A DNA stretch of 64,000 bases from Betaproteobacteria bacterium (GTDB lineage: Bacteria > Pseudomonadota > Gammaproteobacteria > Burkholderiales > Rhodocyclaceae): contig WRIU01000004.1 of NCBI GenBank assembly GCA_009782565.1, forward strand, positions 1 through 64,000. The letters run 5' to 3'. Positions 16,225-24,754 of the stretch are shown piece by piece. Made by a program: the position numbers and the translations under genes. Each line of letters opens with the position of its first letter. The first letter of the stretch is position 1. The notes beneath the pieces were generated by a model. That model ran no database searches. It had not been told where the DNA came from and saw only the letters and a program-made list of their open reading frames with translations.

Positions 16225-16851
16225 TTAATCAAGTATGAGAATGCTACTTTCCGGTGCACGCGATGGGGGCGCGACCACCCCCATCGAGATGATGTACTTG
16301 AGCGCCTCATCCACGCTCATGTCGAGTTCGACGACATCCTTTGAGGGCAGCATCAGGAAGAACCCGGAGGTCGGATTGGGCGTGGTGGGAACATAAATAT
16401 TGAGGTAATCGCCGCCGAGCCGCTGGGTGATGTCTTCCCCCGGTGTTCCCGTCAGAAAGGCAACCGTCCAGATGCCCTCGCGCGGATATTGCACCAGCAG
16501 CGCCTTGCTGAAAGCCTTTCCACTGTCGGAGAAAAGCGTGTCCGAGACCTGTTTGATACTGTAGTAGAGGGACTTGACCACCGGGATGCGCGCCAGCAGC
16601 GATTCCCAGGAACGCACGATTTTTTGGCCGAGGACGTTCGCGCCAATGACGCCGGTAGCGAACAGGATGAAGATTCCCAGCGCCACGCCCAGGCCGGGGA
16701 TGTCGAAACCGAGGAAGGTTTTCGGATGCAGGTGCTCTGGCAGCCAGGGCATGATCCAGCCGTCCAGTGTGTTGACAATCCATGCCAGCACCGTAAAGGT
16801 GATGGACAGGGGAACCCAGATCAACAGGCCGGTGATGAAATACTTTTTCAC
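16225..16851 (-). CDS. DUF502 family inner-membrane protein
   Basis: A 208-residue protein with two N-terminal transmembrane segments (about 5-27 and 50-75) followed by a soluble domain with SWESLLARIPVVKSLYYSIKQV and a C-terminal strand-rich part (YVPTTPNPTSGFFLMLP). These are DUF502 hallmarks. The best start is the GTG at 16851 (VKKYFITGLL), which matches the family N-terminus; an in-frame ATG further upstream would overlap fmdB. Function is unknown. It lies between fmdB and aspS and is probably cotranscribed with them. Confidence 0.88.
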   Translation of the reverse strand: MKKYFITGLLIWVPLSITFTVLAWIVNTLDGWIMPWLPEHLHPKTFLGFDIPGLGVALGIFILFATGVIGANVLGQKIVRSWESLLARIPVVKSLYYSIKQVSDTLFSDSGKAFSKALLVQYPREGIWTVAFLTGTPGEDITQRLGGDYLNIYVPTTPNPTSGFFLMLPSKDVVELDMSVDEALKYIISMGVVAPPSRAPESSILILD

Positions 16852-16873
16852 GCAGAAAAACCTGTGCCGGGTG

Positions 16874-17140
16874 TCAGGACGAATGGCAGGCGCAGTTGCC
16901 GCCGCAAGGCAGTGGCGGAGTCGCTGCCGGGGCGTCCCCATCTTTACCGTTGTTTGCACCGCACTTGAAATCGGTGGCGTACCAACCGCTGCCTTTGAGT
17001 TGGAATCCCGCCGCTGAGAGTTGCCTGACGTAACGGTCACTGTTGCAGGATGGGCAAACGGTGAGCAGGGCATCGCTCATTTTCTGAAGATGGTCTTTCT
17101 GGAATCCGCATTGTTCGCAACGGTATTCATAGATCGGCAT
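16874..17140 (-). CDS. FmdB-family zinc-ribbon protein
   Basis: An 88-residue regulatory-type zinc ribbon. The N-terminus MPIYEYRCEQCGFQKDHLQ with a later CPSC gives the four zinc cysteines. The mid region AAGFQLKGSGWYATDF is the family signature. The C-terminal tail is Ala/Pro-rich with a second Cys/His cluster (PCGGNCACHSS), often seen in betaproteobacterial members. An AAGGAGG Shine-Dalgarno precedes the ATG, and this is the first gene of the operon with DUF502 and aspS. The molecular role is uncertain; the name comes from a Methylophilus amide-utilisation gene. Confidence 0.9.
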   Translation of the reverse strand: MPIYEYRCEQCGFQKDHLQKMSDALLTVCPSCNSDRYVRQLSAAGFQLKGSGWYATDFKCGANNGKDGDAPAATPPLPCGGNCACHSS

Positions 17141-17218
17141 AGGAGCCTCCTTGAAACTGAACCGATAAGTTTAGCGCAACGCGCACACGCGCGCAAAATG
17201 AGGGCGCATGTACGGCGC

Positions 17219-18082
17219 TCAAGAGACGGCTGTGGAGAAAATGGGCAGGAATGTGCTGAGTGCTTCGCCTTGGAGCAGAGCAAGCAGGCCCGCGACGGCG
17301 AGGAAAGGCCCGAAAGGCATCGGCGTGTTGCGCTGCTGCCGCCCGAGCACAATCAGGCCGATCCCAAACAGCGCGCCGACGACGGATGCCAGCACGATGG
17401 TCAGCGGCAGCGCCTGCCAGCCCAACCACGCGCCGATGGCCGCGAGCAGCTTGAAGTCACCGTATCCCATGCCTTCCTTGCCGGTTGCGAGCTTGAACAG
17501 CCAATACACCGACCACAGGAAAAGGTATCCGGCCACGGCCCCGATAACAGCGTCTTCGAGAGGGACATTGCCCGTTATCAGGTTGAAGATCAGACCCATC
17601 CACAACAGGGGCAGGGTCAGGCTGTCGGGCAGCAGGCGGGTATCGAAATCAATGAAGGCCAGCGCGATCATGACCCAGACGAAAACCAGCGCGCCAACCG
17701 TGACCAGGCCGTAACCGAAACGCCAGGCTGCGTAAGCGGAGAGCAGCGCCGTTGTTAGCTCCACCAGCGGGTAGCGGACACTGATGGACGCTTGACAGTG
17801 ACGGCAGCGCCCGCGCAGAAGCAGGAAACTCACGAGCGGGATGTTGTCCAGCATCGAGATCGTGTGTTTGCAATGCGGGCAGCGCGAACGCGGTGCGACG
17901 AGGTTGAACCGTTCGCCCTCGGCAGTGGCCTCGCCACGAAATTCGGCCATTTCCGCTTGCCACTCGCGCTCCATCATCACGGGCAAACGGGCAATGACGA
18001 CATTGAGAAAGCTGCCGATGAAAAAGCCGAGCAGCGCGGCAAACAGGACGAGGGTGAATGGATCGTCGAGGAAAGCAGACAT
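17219..18082 (-). CDS. pilD: Type IV prepilin peptidase / N-methyltransferase PilD
   Basis: A 287-residue integral membrane aspartic protease that cleaves prepilin leaders and methylates the new N-terminus. The cytoplasmic loop after TM1 has the zinc tetracysteine, CPHC and CRHC about 25 residues apart. The two active-site aspartates are in DFDTRLLPD and GYGDFKLLA. About eight transmembrane segments are visible. The ATG at 18082 (MSAFLDDP) is chosen by family length. It starts four bases after the pilC stop. coaE and yacG, which often follow pilD, are absent here; the next gene is fmdB. Confidence 0.96.
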   Translation of the reverse strand: MSAFLDDPFTLVLFAALLGFFIGSFLNVVIARLPVMMEREWQAEMAEFRGEATAEGERFNLVAPRSRCPHCKHTISMLDNIPLVSFLLLRGRCRHCQASISVRYPLVELTTALLSAYAAWRFGYGLVTVGALVFVWVMIALAFIDFDTRLLPDSLTLPLLWMGLIFNLITGNVPLEDAVIGAVAGYLFLWSVYWLFKLATGKEGMGYGDFKLLAAIGAWLGWQALPLTIVLASVVGALFGIGLIVLGRQQRNTPMPFGPFLAVAGLLALLQGEALSTFLPIFSTAVS

Positions 18083-18086
18083 GTAA

Positions 18087-19334
18087 TCAGACAACAGCCC
18101 CGAGTTTGAAGATTGGCAGGTACATGGCGACGACCAAGCCACCGATGACCACACCGAGGAAAACCATGATGAGTGGTTCCAGCAGGGTAGACATCGCGGC
18201 GACCGCGTCGTCGACTTCTTGGTCGTAAAAATCGGCCACCTTGGAAAGCATGTGGTCGAGTTGCCCGGCTTCTTCGCCGATAGAGACCATCTGCACGACC
18301 ATGGTCGGGAACATACCAGAATTTTGCATGGAAACGTTCAGGCTCTGGCCGGTACTGACCTCGTTCTGGATGTTGCGCGTGGCGACCATGTACAAATGAT
18401 TGCCCGAAGCGCCGCCCACGGAGTCCAAAGCTTCGACCAACGGTACACCGGCGGAGAACATCGTCGATAGCGTCCGCGACCAGCGCGCGATAGTGGCCTT
18501 GCGGACAATGTCGCCCACGACCGGCAGTTTGAGCACCATACGGTCAACCGCGATCTGCATGGGTACGGATCGCTTGTAGACCGAAATGGCTGCCACGATA
18601 CCGCCGAATAGTAGGCCAAAAATAATCCACCAGTTCTCGACGAAAAAATCGGAAATGCCGATGACCATCATCGTCGGCGCGGGCAACTCCGCCCCGAAAC
18701 TGGCGAAAACCTCTTTGAACGTGGGAACGACCCAGATCATGATGATGGTAATGACTACCATTGAGACGATCATGACGGCGCTCGGGTAGAACAGCGCCGA
18801 CTTGATTTTGCCTTTGATCGCAAGGATTTTTTCTTTGTAGGTCGCCAGACGTTCGAGGATGGTATCCAGGATGCCGGCTTGTTCCCCCGCCGCGACCAGA
18901 TTACAGAACAGCCTGTCGAAATGTACCGGGAACTTGGAAAACGCTTGCGACAGGCTGGAGCCGGTTTCGACTTCCGCCCGGACTTCGTTGAGCAGCCGGG
19001 AAAGGCCGGGATTCCCCGTGCCCTTGATGCCGATGTCGAACGCCTGGAGCAAGGGGACGCCCGATCTCATCATCGTCGCCAACTGGCGGGTAAAAAGCGA
19101 GATGTCCTTGTCTGTCACCTTGCGCCCACGGGACATGGCCTGCTTCTTGATCTTCGTGGGGGTCGTTCCCTGGCGGCGCAAGACGGACTTGACGACGGAG
19201 TCGCTGGCCGCGCGCATTTCACCTCGGACGAGCTTGCCTGTTTTATCCTTGCCTTCCCAGACGTAGAGTTTTTCCTTTGTTCCGCCCTGCGTGGGACGGG
19301 CGGGACGGGATGCAGGTATAGATGCTGTTGCCAT
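18087..19334 (-). CDS. pilC: Type IV pilus inner-membrane platform protein PilC
   Basis: A 415-residue platform protein with two T2SF domains (about 80-205 and 285-405) and three transmembrane segments (near 180, 235 and 390). Seen are FTRQLATMMRSGVPLLQAFDIG in the first domain and WSRTLSTMFSAGVPLVEALD in the second, the expected internal duplication. It links the PilB/PilT motors to pilus assembly. The ATG at 19334 opens a low-complexity Ala/Pro/Arg stretch before YVWEGKDKTGK, normal for the family. It lies between pilB (46 bases upstream) and pilD. Confidence 0.96.
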   Translation of the reverse strand: MATASIPASRPARPTQGGTKEKLYVWEGKDKTGKLVRGEMRAASDSVVKSVLRRQGTTPTKIKKQAMSRGRKVTDKDISLFTRQLATMMRSGVPLLQAFDIGIKGTGNPGLSRLLNEVRAEVETGSSLSQAFSKFPVHFDRLFCNLVAAGEQAGILDTILERLATYKEKILAIKGKIKSALFYPSAVMIVSMVVITIIMIWVVPTFKEVFASFGAELPAPTMMVIGISDFFVENWWIIFGLLFGGIVAAISVYKRSVPMQIAVDRMVLKLPVVGDIVRKATIARWSRTLSTMFSAGVPLVEALDSVGGASGNHLYMVATRNIQNEVSTGQSLNVSMQNSGMFPTMVVQMVSIGEEAGQLDHMLSKVADFYDQEVDDAVAAMSTLLEPLIMVFLGVVIGGLVVAMYLPIFKLGAVV

Positions 19335-19380
19335 TTCCGGGGTTCTCCGTGCGGGCTTTATGCCTTCCTTTTGTGAGCGG

Positions 19381-21096
19381 TCATTCGTTGGTTGCGGCCA
19401 GGACTTCTTCGAGGGAAGTGACCCCCTGCTGAACCTTGAGCAGTCCGGAGCGGCGCAAGTCGTTGACCCCTTCTCTTTGAGCCTGGGCGGCAATATCCAT
19501 CGAATTGCCGCCGGTCATGATGATGTGGGCGATCTCTTCGCTGATGGGCATGACCTGGTAGATGCCCACCCTGCCCTTGTAGCCGCTTCCCTTGCAACGG
19601 TCGCATCCCCCCGGCCCGTAGAGTTGTAGGCTGCCATCGAGTTCTTCGGCGTGAAAACCTGCCTGCAACAGCGACTCGATGGGGATACTGACCGGCTTTT
19701 TGCATGAACACAGGCGGCGCGCCAGACGCTGCGCCGTAATCATGATGACGCTTGATGCGATGTTGAACGGCGCGACTCCCATATTTTTCAGCCGTTCCAA
19801 CGTGGTCGGCGCATCGTTCGTGTGCAGGGTGGAAAGCACCAGATGCCCGGTCTGGGCAGCTTTGACCGAAATTTCGGCGGTCTCCAGGTCGCGGATTTCA
19901 CCAACCATGATGACGTCCGGGTCTTGCCGCAGGAAAGCGCGCAGCGCCGAGGCAAAGGTCAGCCCGGCTTTTTCGTTGACGTTGACCTGATTGATTCCGG
20001 CGAGATTGATTTCTGCCGGGTCTTCGGCGGTCGAGATATTGGTTCCTGATTTGTTGAGGATGTTCAGGCACGTATAGAGCGAAACCGTCTTGCCCGAACC
20101 TGTCGGCCCCGTGACGAGCACCATGCCGTAGGGGCGTCCGATGGCTTCGAGCAGCGCCTGTTTCTGATCCGGCTCGTAGCCTAAGGCCTCGATGCCGAGC
20201 ATGGCCGAACTCGAATCTAGGATACGCATGACGATTTTCTCGCCGTGCAGCGTCGGCAGGGTGGAAACCCGGAAGTCGATGGACTTGCTTTTGGACAGGA
20301 CGAGTTTTGTCCGGCCATCCTGTGGAACCCGCTTTTCGGAAATATCCAGCCGCGAGATGACCTTGATCCGGGCGGCAATCTTTTCCTTCAGAACCAGGGG
20401 CGGTTGCGCGATTTCATGTAATACGCCATCGGTTCGGACGCGAATCCGGTAATACTTTTCGTAGGGCTCGAAATGAATGTCGGAAGCCCCTTCGTTGATT
20501 GCGTCGATCAGTACTTTCTGGATGAATTTGACGATTGGGGCATCATCGACGTCGGAGGCGGCGGGTTGATCTTCGGATTCACTTTCGAGTGCGACATCCG
20601 GGATGCCCAAATCATCCCCGATACTAAGTTTTTCCAGCGTTTCCCTGGTAGAAGCCCCCTGTTGTTCGACGAATTTGGCAAGTTTATCGGCCTCAGCAAT
20701 GACCAGTTCGAGTTGCATGCCCGTCTGGAAGCGGATTTCATCGAATACCCGCATGTTCGACGGATCGGCGACGGCCAGGATCAGGCGGTTCGGGTTGGCG
20801 CGTTGCGACAGGGCGATGACTTGGTGTTTGCGTACCAGATTGGCGTCGATGACCTTGCTGGGCAGGAAGTCCCGATTGATTGCGGCAATGTCGAACAGGG
20901 GATAACCGAAAGTCTCAGAAGCGAATTGGGCGATGTCGCGGGCGCTCAACAGCTTGCGTTGCGCTACCTCGTGCAGAAAGGCATTCGTTGCTCCATCGCC
21001 GACGCTGCATGCGATGGCATCTGCTTCAGATAAACGGTTCTTCTGGACAAGCGCCCGTGCGAGGCCGCTTAATGCGGTTTGTGGATTGGCTGCCAT
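19381..21096 (-). CDS. pilB: Type IV pilus assembly ATPase PilB
   Basis: A 571-residue extension motor. It has an N-terminal T2SE_N domain (~1-150), Walker A GPTGSGKT near residue 330, Asp box and Walker B DVIMVGEIRDLETAEI, and a His box with LVLSTLHTNDA. A zinc-binding tetracysteine follows (CSCKKP and CDRCKGSGYKGR, residues ~465-510). It powers pilin polymerisation. It is the first gene of pilB-pilC-pilD. No pilin gene is nearby. Confidence 0.97.
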   Translation of the reverse strand: MAANPQTALSGLARALVQKNRLSEADAIACSVGDGATNAFLHEVAQRKLLSARDIAQFASETFGYPLFDIAAINRDFLPSKVIDANLVRKHQVIALSQRANPNRLILAVADPSNMRVFDEIRFQTGMQLELVIAEADKLAKFVEQQGASTRETLEKLSIGDDLGIPDVALESESEDQPAASDVDDAPIVKFIQKVLIDAINEGASDIHFEPYEKYYRIRVRTDGVLHEIAQPPLVLKEKIAARIKVISRLDISEKRVPQDGRTKLVLSKSKSIDFRVSTLPTLHGEKIVMRILDSSSAMLGIEALGYEPDQKQALLEAIGRPYGMVLVTGPTGSGKTVSLYTCLNILNKSGTNISTAEDPAEINLAGINQVNVNEKAGLTFASALRAFLRQDPDVIMVGEIRDLETAEISVKAAQTGHLVLSTLHTNDAPTTLERLKNMGVAPFNIASSVIMITAQRLARRLCSCKKPVSIPIESLLQAGFHAEELDGSLQLYGPGGCDRCKGSGYKGRVGIYQVMPISEEIAHIIMTGGNSMDIAAQAQREGVNDLRRSGLLKVQQGVTSLEEVLAATNE

Positions 21097-21207
21097 TTCC
21101 CGCTCATTTGTTAAATGACGTTATACGGTTCTGGCTGCGTAATAATACGGAGTATGAAGCGCAATGCGCGCGTCACATCGCAGCGATGTTTACCGTACCG
21201 CCAAGCC

Positions 21208-22047
21208 TTATCTGTGCAGCAGGACTTCTATCACGAACCTGCTACCGACATAAGCCAGCATCAGGGTAATGAACCCGGCCAGCGTCCAACGCAGGGCGAC
21301 GCGGCCACGCCAACCGCGAAAATGGCGGCCAATCAGGAGAATGGCGAAGAGAAGCCACGAAATCGTGGCAAAGACGCTCTTGTGGTCGAACCGGAAAGCC
21401 GTCCCGAAAAGGGTTTCCGTGAAGATGATCCCTGTCAGCAGCGTCAATGTGAGCAGCACGAAGGCGAAGCCAATCAGCCGGAAGAGCAGCGCCTCCATCG
21501 TCAGCAGCGGCGGCAAGTTTGCCAATGCGCGTGAGAGGCGGGCGTGATGCAGTTGCTTCGTAGCCATTGCCATCAACATTGCGTGCAGAGCCGCGAGCAT
21601 GAACAGGCTGTACGCCAGCATGGCGATGATGAAATGGGTGCGGAAAACCGGCGAAGCGATGTTGGCGTCGGAAAGCACATGGCTGGCAGGGAAAAACGCC
21701 GCCAGCGCGCAGGCCAGCACCCCTGCGGGCAGCATGATTGCGCGTAGGCCGTCGAGCCGGTTGTACAGAGTCTCCACCCAATAAAAGCAGATCGCCAGCC
21801 ACACCGCGAGCGAGAGCGCGACGCTGAAACCGAAACGCATCTCGCCACCGGGAAAAATCGCCTCGCGTAGCGCAAAGCCGTGCGCGAGCAGGGCGAGGAT
21901 GAGCAATGTGCGCTCGAAACGCGCCATGCCGGGAATCGGTTCGCCCGACGCAAGGGGACGAGCCGCGCGCGCGCGCCAGAAATAAAGCCCTAGCACGGCG
22001 TAAAGCGCAGCGGGAACGAGATGAAGATGCAGTAGAATCGATTCCAT
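21208..22047 (-). CDS. CcsA/YpjD-family cytochrome c assembly-like membrane protein
   Basis: A 279-residue polytopic protein (about eight transmembrane helices) of the CcsA/CcmC-related group, similar in size to E. coli YpjD (263). Helical segments include LHLVPAALYAVLGLYFW at the N-terminus, THFIIAMLAYSLFMLAALHAM with a histidine, and FDHKSVFATISWLLFAILLIGRH. Paired histidines in such helices are expected haem ligands in the family, but the WWD motif of true CcsA is not apparent. It is divergent from ffh, a conserved neighbourhood in proteobacteria. The function of YpjD-like proteins is not settled. Confidence 0.85.
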   Translation of the reverse strand: MESILLHLHLVPAALYAVLGLYFWRARAARPLASGEPIPGMARFERTLLILALLAHGFALREAIFPGGEMRFGFSVALSLAVWLAICFYWVETLYNRLDGLRAIMLPAGVLACALAAFFPASHVLSDANIASPVFRTHFIIAMLAYSLFMLAALHAMLMAMATKQLHHARLSRALANLPPLLTMEALLFRLIGFAFVLLTLTLLTGIIFTETLFGTAFRFDHKSVFATISWLLFAILLIGRHFRGWRGRVALRWTLAGFITLMLAYVGSRFVIEVLLHR

Positions 22048-22131
22048 AAGAACGGTTCAGTTTACTCCAGTTACCTCAATCCCTCCATTTTTAGCCAAAT
22101 TGCCTGCCCAGGCAGGGCATGTGGAATTGAT

Positions 22132-23496
22132 ATGCTCGACAATCTTACCCAACGCCTCTCAAAAGTCGTCAAAACCCTTCGCGGCCAGGCTCGCCTTACC
22201 GAGGACAACATCTCTGAGGCGATGCGTGAAGTGCGAATGGCCCTGCTCGAAGCCGATGTCGCCCTGCCGGTGGTCAAGGAATTCATCTCCAGGATCAAGG
22301 AAAAGGCGGTCGGGCAGGAAGTCATCGGGTCGCTCACTCCCGGACAGGCGCTCGTCGGCGTAGTGCATGACGAACTTCGCGCGCTCATGGGCGGCGTCCA
22401 CCAGGGGCTCAATCTGGCGACGCAGCCCCCGGCTGTCGTACTGATGGCCGGTTTGCAGGGCGCGGGCAAAACCACCACCATTGGCAAACTCGCCCGTCTG
22501 CTGCGCGAGGAGCAGAAGAAAAAAGTGCTGACCGTCTCCGCCGACGTTTACCGTCCGGCGGCCATTCAACAGCTCAAGACCGTGTCCGGGCAGGCCGGGG
22601 TCGATTTCTTTGCTTCGCACGTCGGCCAGAAGCCCGTCGACATCGTGCTTGACGCGCTCGATTTCGCCCGCAAGCATCACCATGAGGTGTTGCTCGTCGA
22701 CACCGCTGGCCGGCTGGCGATTGACGCGCCGATGATGAATGAAATCCGCGCCCTGCACACGGCGCTCGATCCGATAGAAACCCTGTTCGTCGTCGACGCC
22801 ATGCTTGGGCAGGATGCGGTCAACACCGCCCGCGCTTTCAACGAGGCGCTGCCGCTCACCGGCGTGGTACTGACCAAGCTCGATGGCGACGCGCGCGGCG
22901 GCGCGGCGCTGTCCGTGCGCCACATCACCGGCAAACCGCTGAAATTCGCCGGTGTCGGCGAAAAGCTCTCCGGCCTCGAACCCTTCCATCCGGACCGCAT
23001 GGCAAGCCGCATCCTCGGCATGGGGGACATCCTTGGACTGGTCGAAGATGCCCGCCGCCGCGTCGATGAAGAAAAAGCCGTCGAACTCGCGCAAAAACTC
23101 AAGAGCGGCAAAGGGTTCGACCTCAACGACTTCAAGGCGCAGATCGGGCAGATGCGTAGCATGGGCGGTATTTCTTCTCTCCTCGACAAACTCCCGGCGC
23201 AATTCGCGCAAGCCGCCGGTCAATTACGGGGCGGCGCCGAAGAGAAAACCATTGCGCGCGTCGAAGGCATTATCAACTCCATGACTCCGCTCGAACGCGC
23301 CCGTCCCGAACTCCTCAAAGCCAGCCGCAAGCGCCGCGTCGCCGCTGGGGCAGGCGTAAGCGTTCAGGAAATCAACCGCCTGCTCAACCAGTTCGAGCAG
23401 ATGCAGAAAGTCATGAAGCAATTCTCCAAGGGCGGCGTCGGCAAAATGATGCGCGCCATGAAAGGCATGATGGCCGGCGTCCCCGGCCTACGATGA
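22132..23496 (+). CDS. ffh: Signal recognition particle protein Ffh
   Basis: A 454-residue SRP54 homologue. It has an N-domain (1-~90), a GTPase G-domain with P-loop GLQGAGKTTT near residue 108, DTAGRL and TKLDGDARGG, and a Met-rich M-domain after ~residue 325 with the RNA-binding segment (ARPELLKASRKRRVAAGAG), ending MMRAMKGMMAGVPGLR. It binds 4.5S RNA and signal sequences for cotranslational targeting through FtsY. It is followed after 10 bases by an EI24 protein gene. The 4.5S RNA gene is not in the window. Confidence 0.98.
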   Translation: MLDNLTQRLSKVVKTLRGQARLTEDNISEAMREVRMALLEADVALPVVKEFISRIKEKAVGQEVIGSLTPGQALVGVVHDELRALMGGVHQGLNLATQPPAVVLMAGLQGAGKTTTIGKLARLLREEQKKKVLTVSADVYRPAAIQQLKTVSGQAGVDFFASHVGQKPVDIVLDALDFARKHHHEVLLVDTAGRLAIDAPMMNEIRALHTALDPIETLFVVDAMLGQDAVNTARAFNEALPLTGVVLTKLDGDARGGAALSVRHITGKPLKFAGVGEKLSGLEPFHPDRMASRILGMGDILGLVEDARRRVDEEKAVELAQKLKSGKGFDLNDFKAQIGQMRSMGGISSLLDKLPAQFAQAAGQLRGGAEEKTIARVEGIINSMTPLERARPELLKASRKRRVAAGAGVSVQEINRLLNQFEQMQKVMKQFSKGGVGKMMRAMKGMMAGVPGLR

Positions 23497-23506
23497 GGAC
23501 AAAATC

Positions 23507-24268
23507 ATGCGGAATATCTTCGTTGCACTTGGGCGTTCTGTGCGTAGCCTTGCGCGGCTGGACGTTTTTGGCCACCTCATCTGGCCGGGCATCGTTTCGG
23601 CGCTGTTGTGGATCATCGTAGCAGTGTTCTCCTGGGCCGTGATGGTCGACTCCATCATGGAGTCCATCCAGGGCATGGGTTGGGTCGGTGACCGAATCAG
23701 CGCCTCGGTATGGATGGCTGGTGCCATGCTGATTCTGGTCAAATTGCTCGTGGCGCTCGCATTCGTGCCTCTCTTTTACGTCACGACGATGGTGCTCGTC
23801 GCCACGGTGGCTTTGCCGATGATGCTTGACCGTGTTGCACGGCGCGATTATGCCGATCTCGAACAACGGCATGGCGGCTCCAGCATGGGCAGCATTGGCA
23901 ACACCCTGGCGGCTTTGCTGTGGTTTGTGCTGATTATGGCCGCGTCGCTGCCGCTGTGGCTCATCCCCGGCGTGGCGCTGGTTGCGCCGGTGCTGGCGAC
24001 CGGTTGGCTCAGTCAGCGCGTTTTCGGTTACGACGCGCTGATGCTCCATGCCGACCGGGACGAGTTTATGCGCCTACGTCAGGAATCCCGCCCACAAATG
24101 CTGCTATTAGGCGGCGGAATCACCCTGCTGGCCTATGTACCGGTTGTCAACATCGTTGCCCCGTCGCTTTCCGGGCTGGCTTTCGTTCATTTCCTGCTCG
24201 AAGCCCTGCGCCGAGAACGCCATGAACGCGGCGTCAGCGTGCTTGACCCCGAAAGAATTGAATCGTGA
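23507..24268 (+). CDS. EI24-domain inner-membrane protein
   Basis: A 253-residue protein with about five transmembrane helices, in the EI24 (CysZ-like) superfamily. Seen are [19 protein letters not shown], then [21 protein letters not shown], and the family signature [20 protein letters not shown] before the last helices. CysZ is a sulfate transporter, but this branch (ffh-adjacent, betaproteobacterial) is annotated only as EI24 domain and its substrate is unknown. It begins 10 bases after ffh and is followed 13 bases later by gloA, so the three are likely one transcript. Confidence 0.88.
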   Translation: MRNIFVALGRSVRSLARLDVFGHLIWPGIVSALLWIIVAVFSWAVMVDSIMESIQGMGWVGDRISASVWMAGAMLILVKLLVALAFVPLFYVTTMVLVATVALPMMLDRVARRDYADLEQRHGGSSMGSIGNTLAALLWFVLIMAASLPLWLIPGVALVAPVLATGWLSQRVFGYDALMLHADRDEFMRLRQESRPQMLLLGGGITLLAYVPVVNIVAPSLSGLAFVHFLLEALRRERHERGVSVLDPERIES

Positions 24269-24281
24269 GGAGAATCGAAAA

Positions 24282-24671
24282 ATGAGGGTGCTTCATACCA
24301 TGCTGAGGGTCGGCAACCTTGAGCGTTCGCTGGCTTTCTACACTGACGTGCTCGGCATGCGGCTACTACGGAAACAGGATTATCCCGAAGGCCGTTTCAC
24401 TCTCGCCTTCGTCGGTTATCAGGATGAAAACGATGGCGCGGTCATCGAACTCACCCACAATTGGGACATCGATCGCTACGAACCGGGCACGGCTTTCGGC
24501 CACATCGCGCTGGAAGTCGATGATGCCAGAAAAGCCTGTGACGGCATCCGCGCCCGTGGCGGCAAGATCGTGCGCGATGCCGGGCCAATGAAACACGGCA
24601 CGACCGTCATCGCCTTCGTTGAAGACCCGGACGGTTATAAAATCGAGTTGATTGAGCGCGGAACGCGCTAG
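24282..24671 (+). CDS. gloA: Lactoylglutathione lyase (glyoxalase I)
   Basis: A 129-residue glyoxalase I that isomerises the methylglyoxal-glutathione hemithioacetal to S-lactoylglutathione. All four metal ligands of the E. coli-type nickel enzyme are at the same numbers: His5, Glu56, His74 and Glu122. The family landmarks [19 protein letters not shown] and [15 protein letters not shown] are present. The ATG at 24282 has a GAGGAGAA site upstream; longer in-frame starts read into the preceding gene. It is the third gene of ffh-EI24-gloA. Confidence 0.97.
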   Translation: MRVLHTMLRVGNLERSLAFYTDVLGMRLLRKQDYPEGRFTLAFVGYQDENDGAVIELTHNWDIDRYEPGTAFGHIALEVDDARKACDGIRARGGKIVRDAGPMKHGTTVIAFVEDPDGYKIELIERGTR

Positions 24672-24754
24672 AATCCAACGATTCATCCATCATTGGTTTT
24701 TCTTGGCCGTTTTTGATGGAGTTAGCAGTTTCGGAAAGGGAAAGGGACAGGATC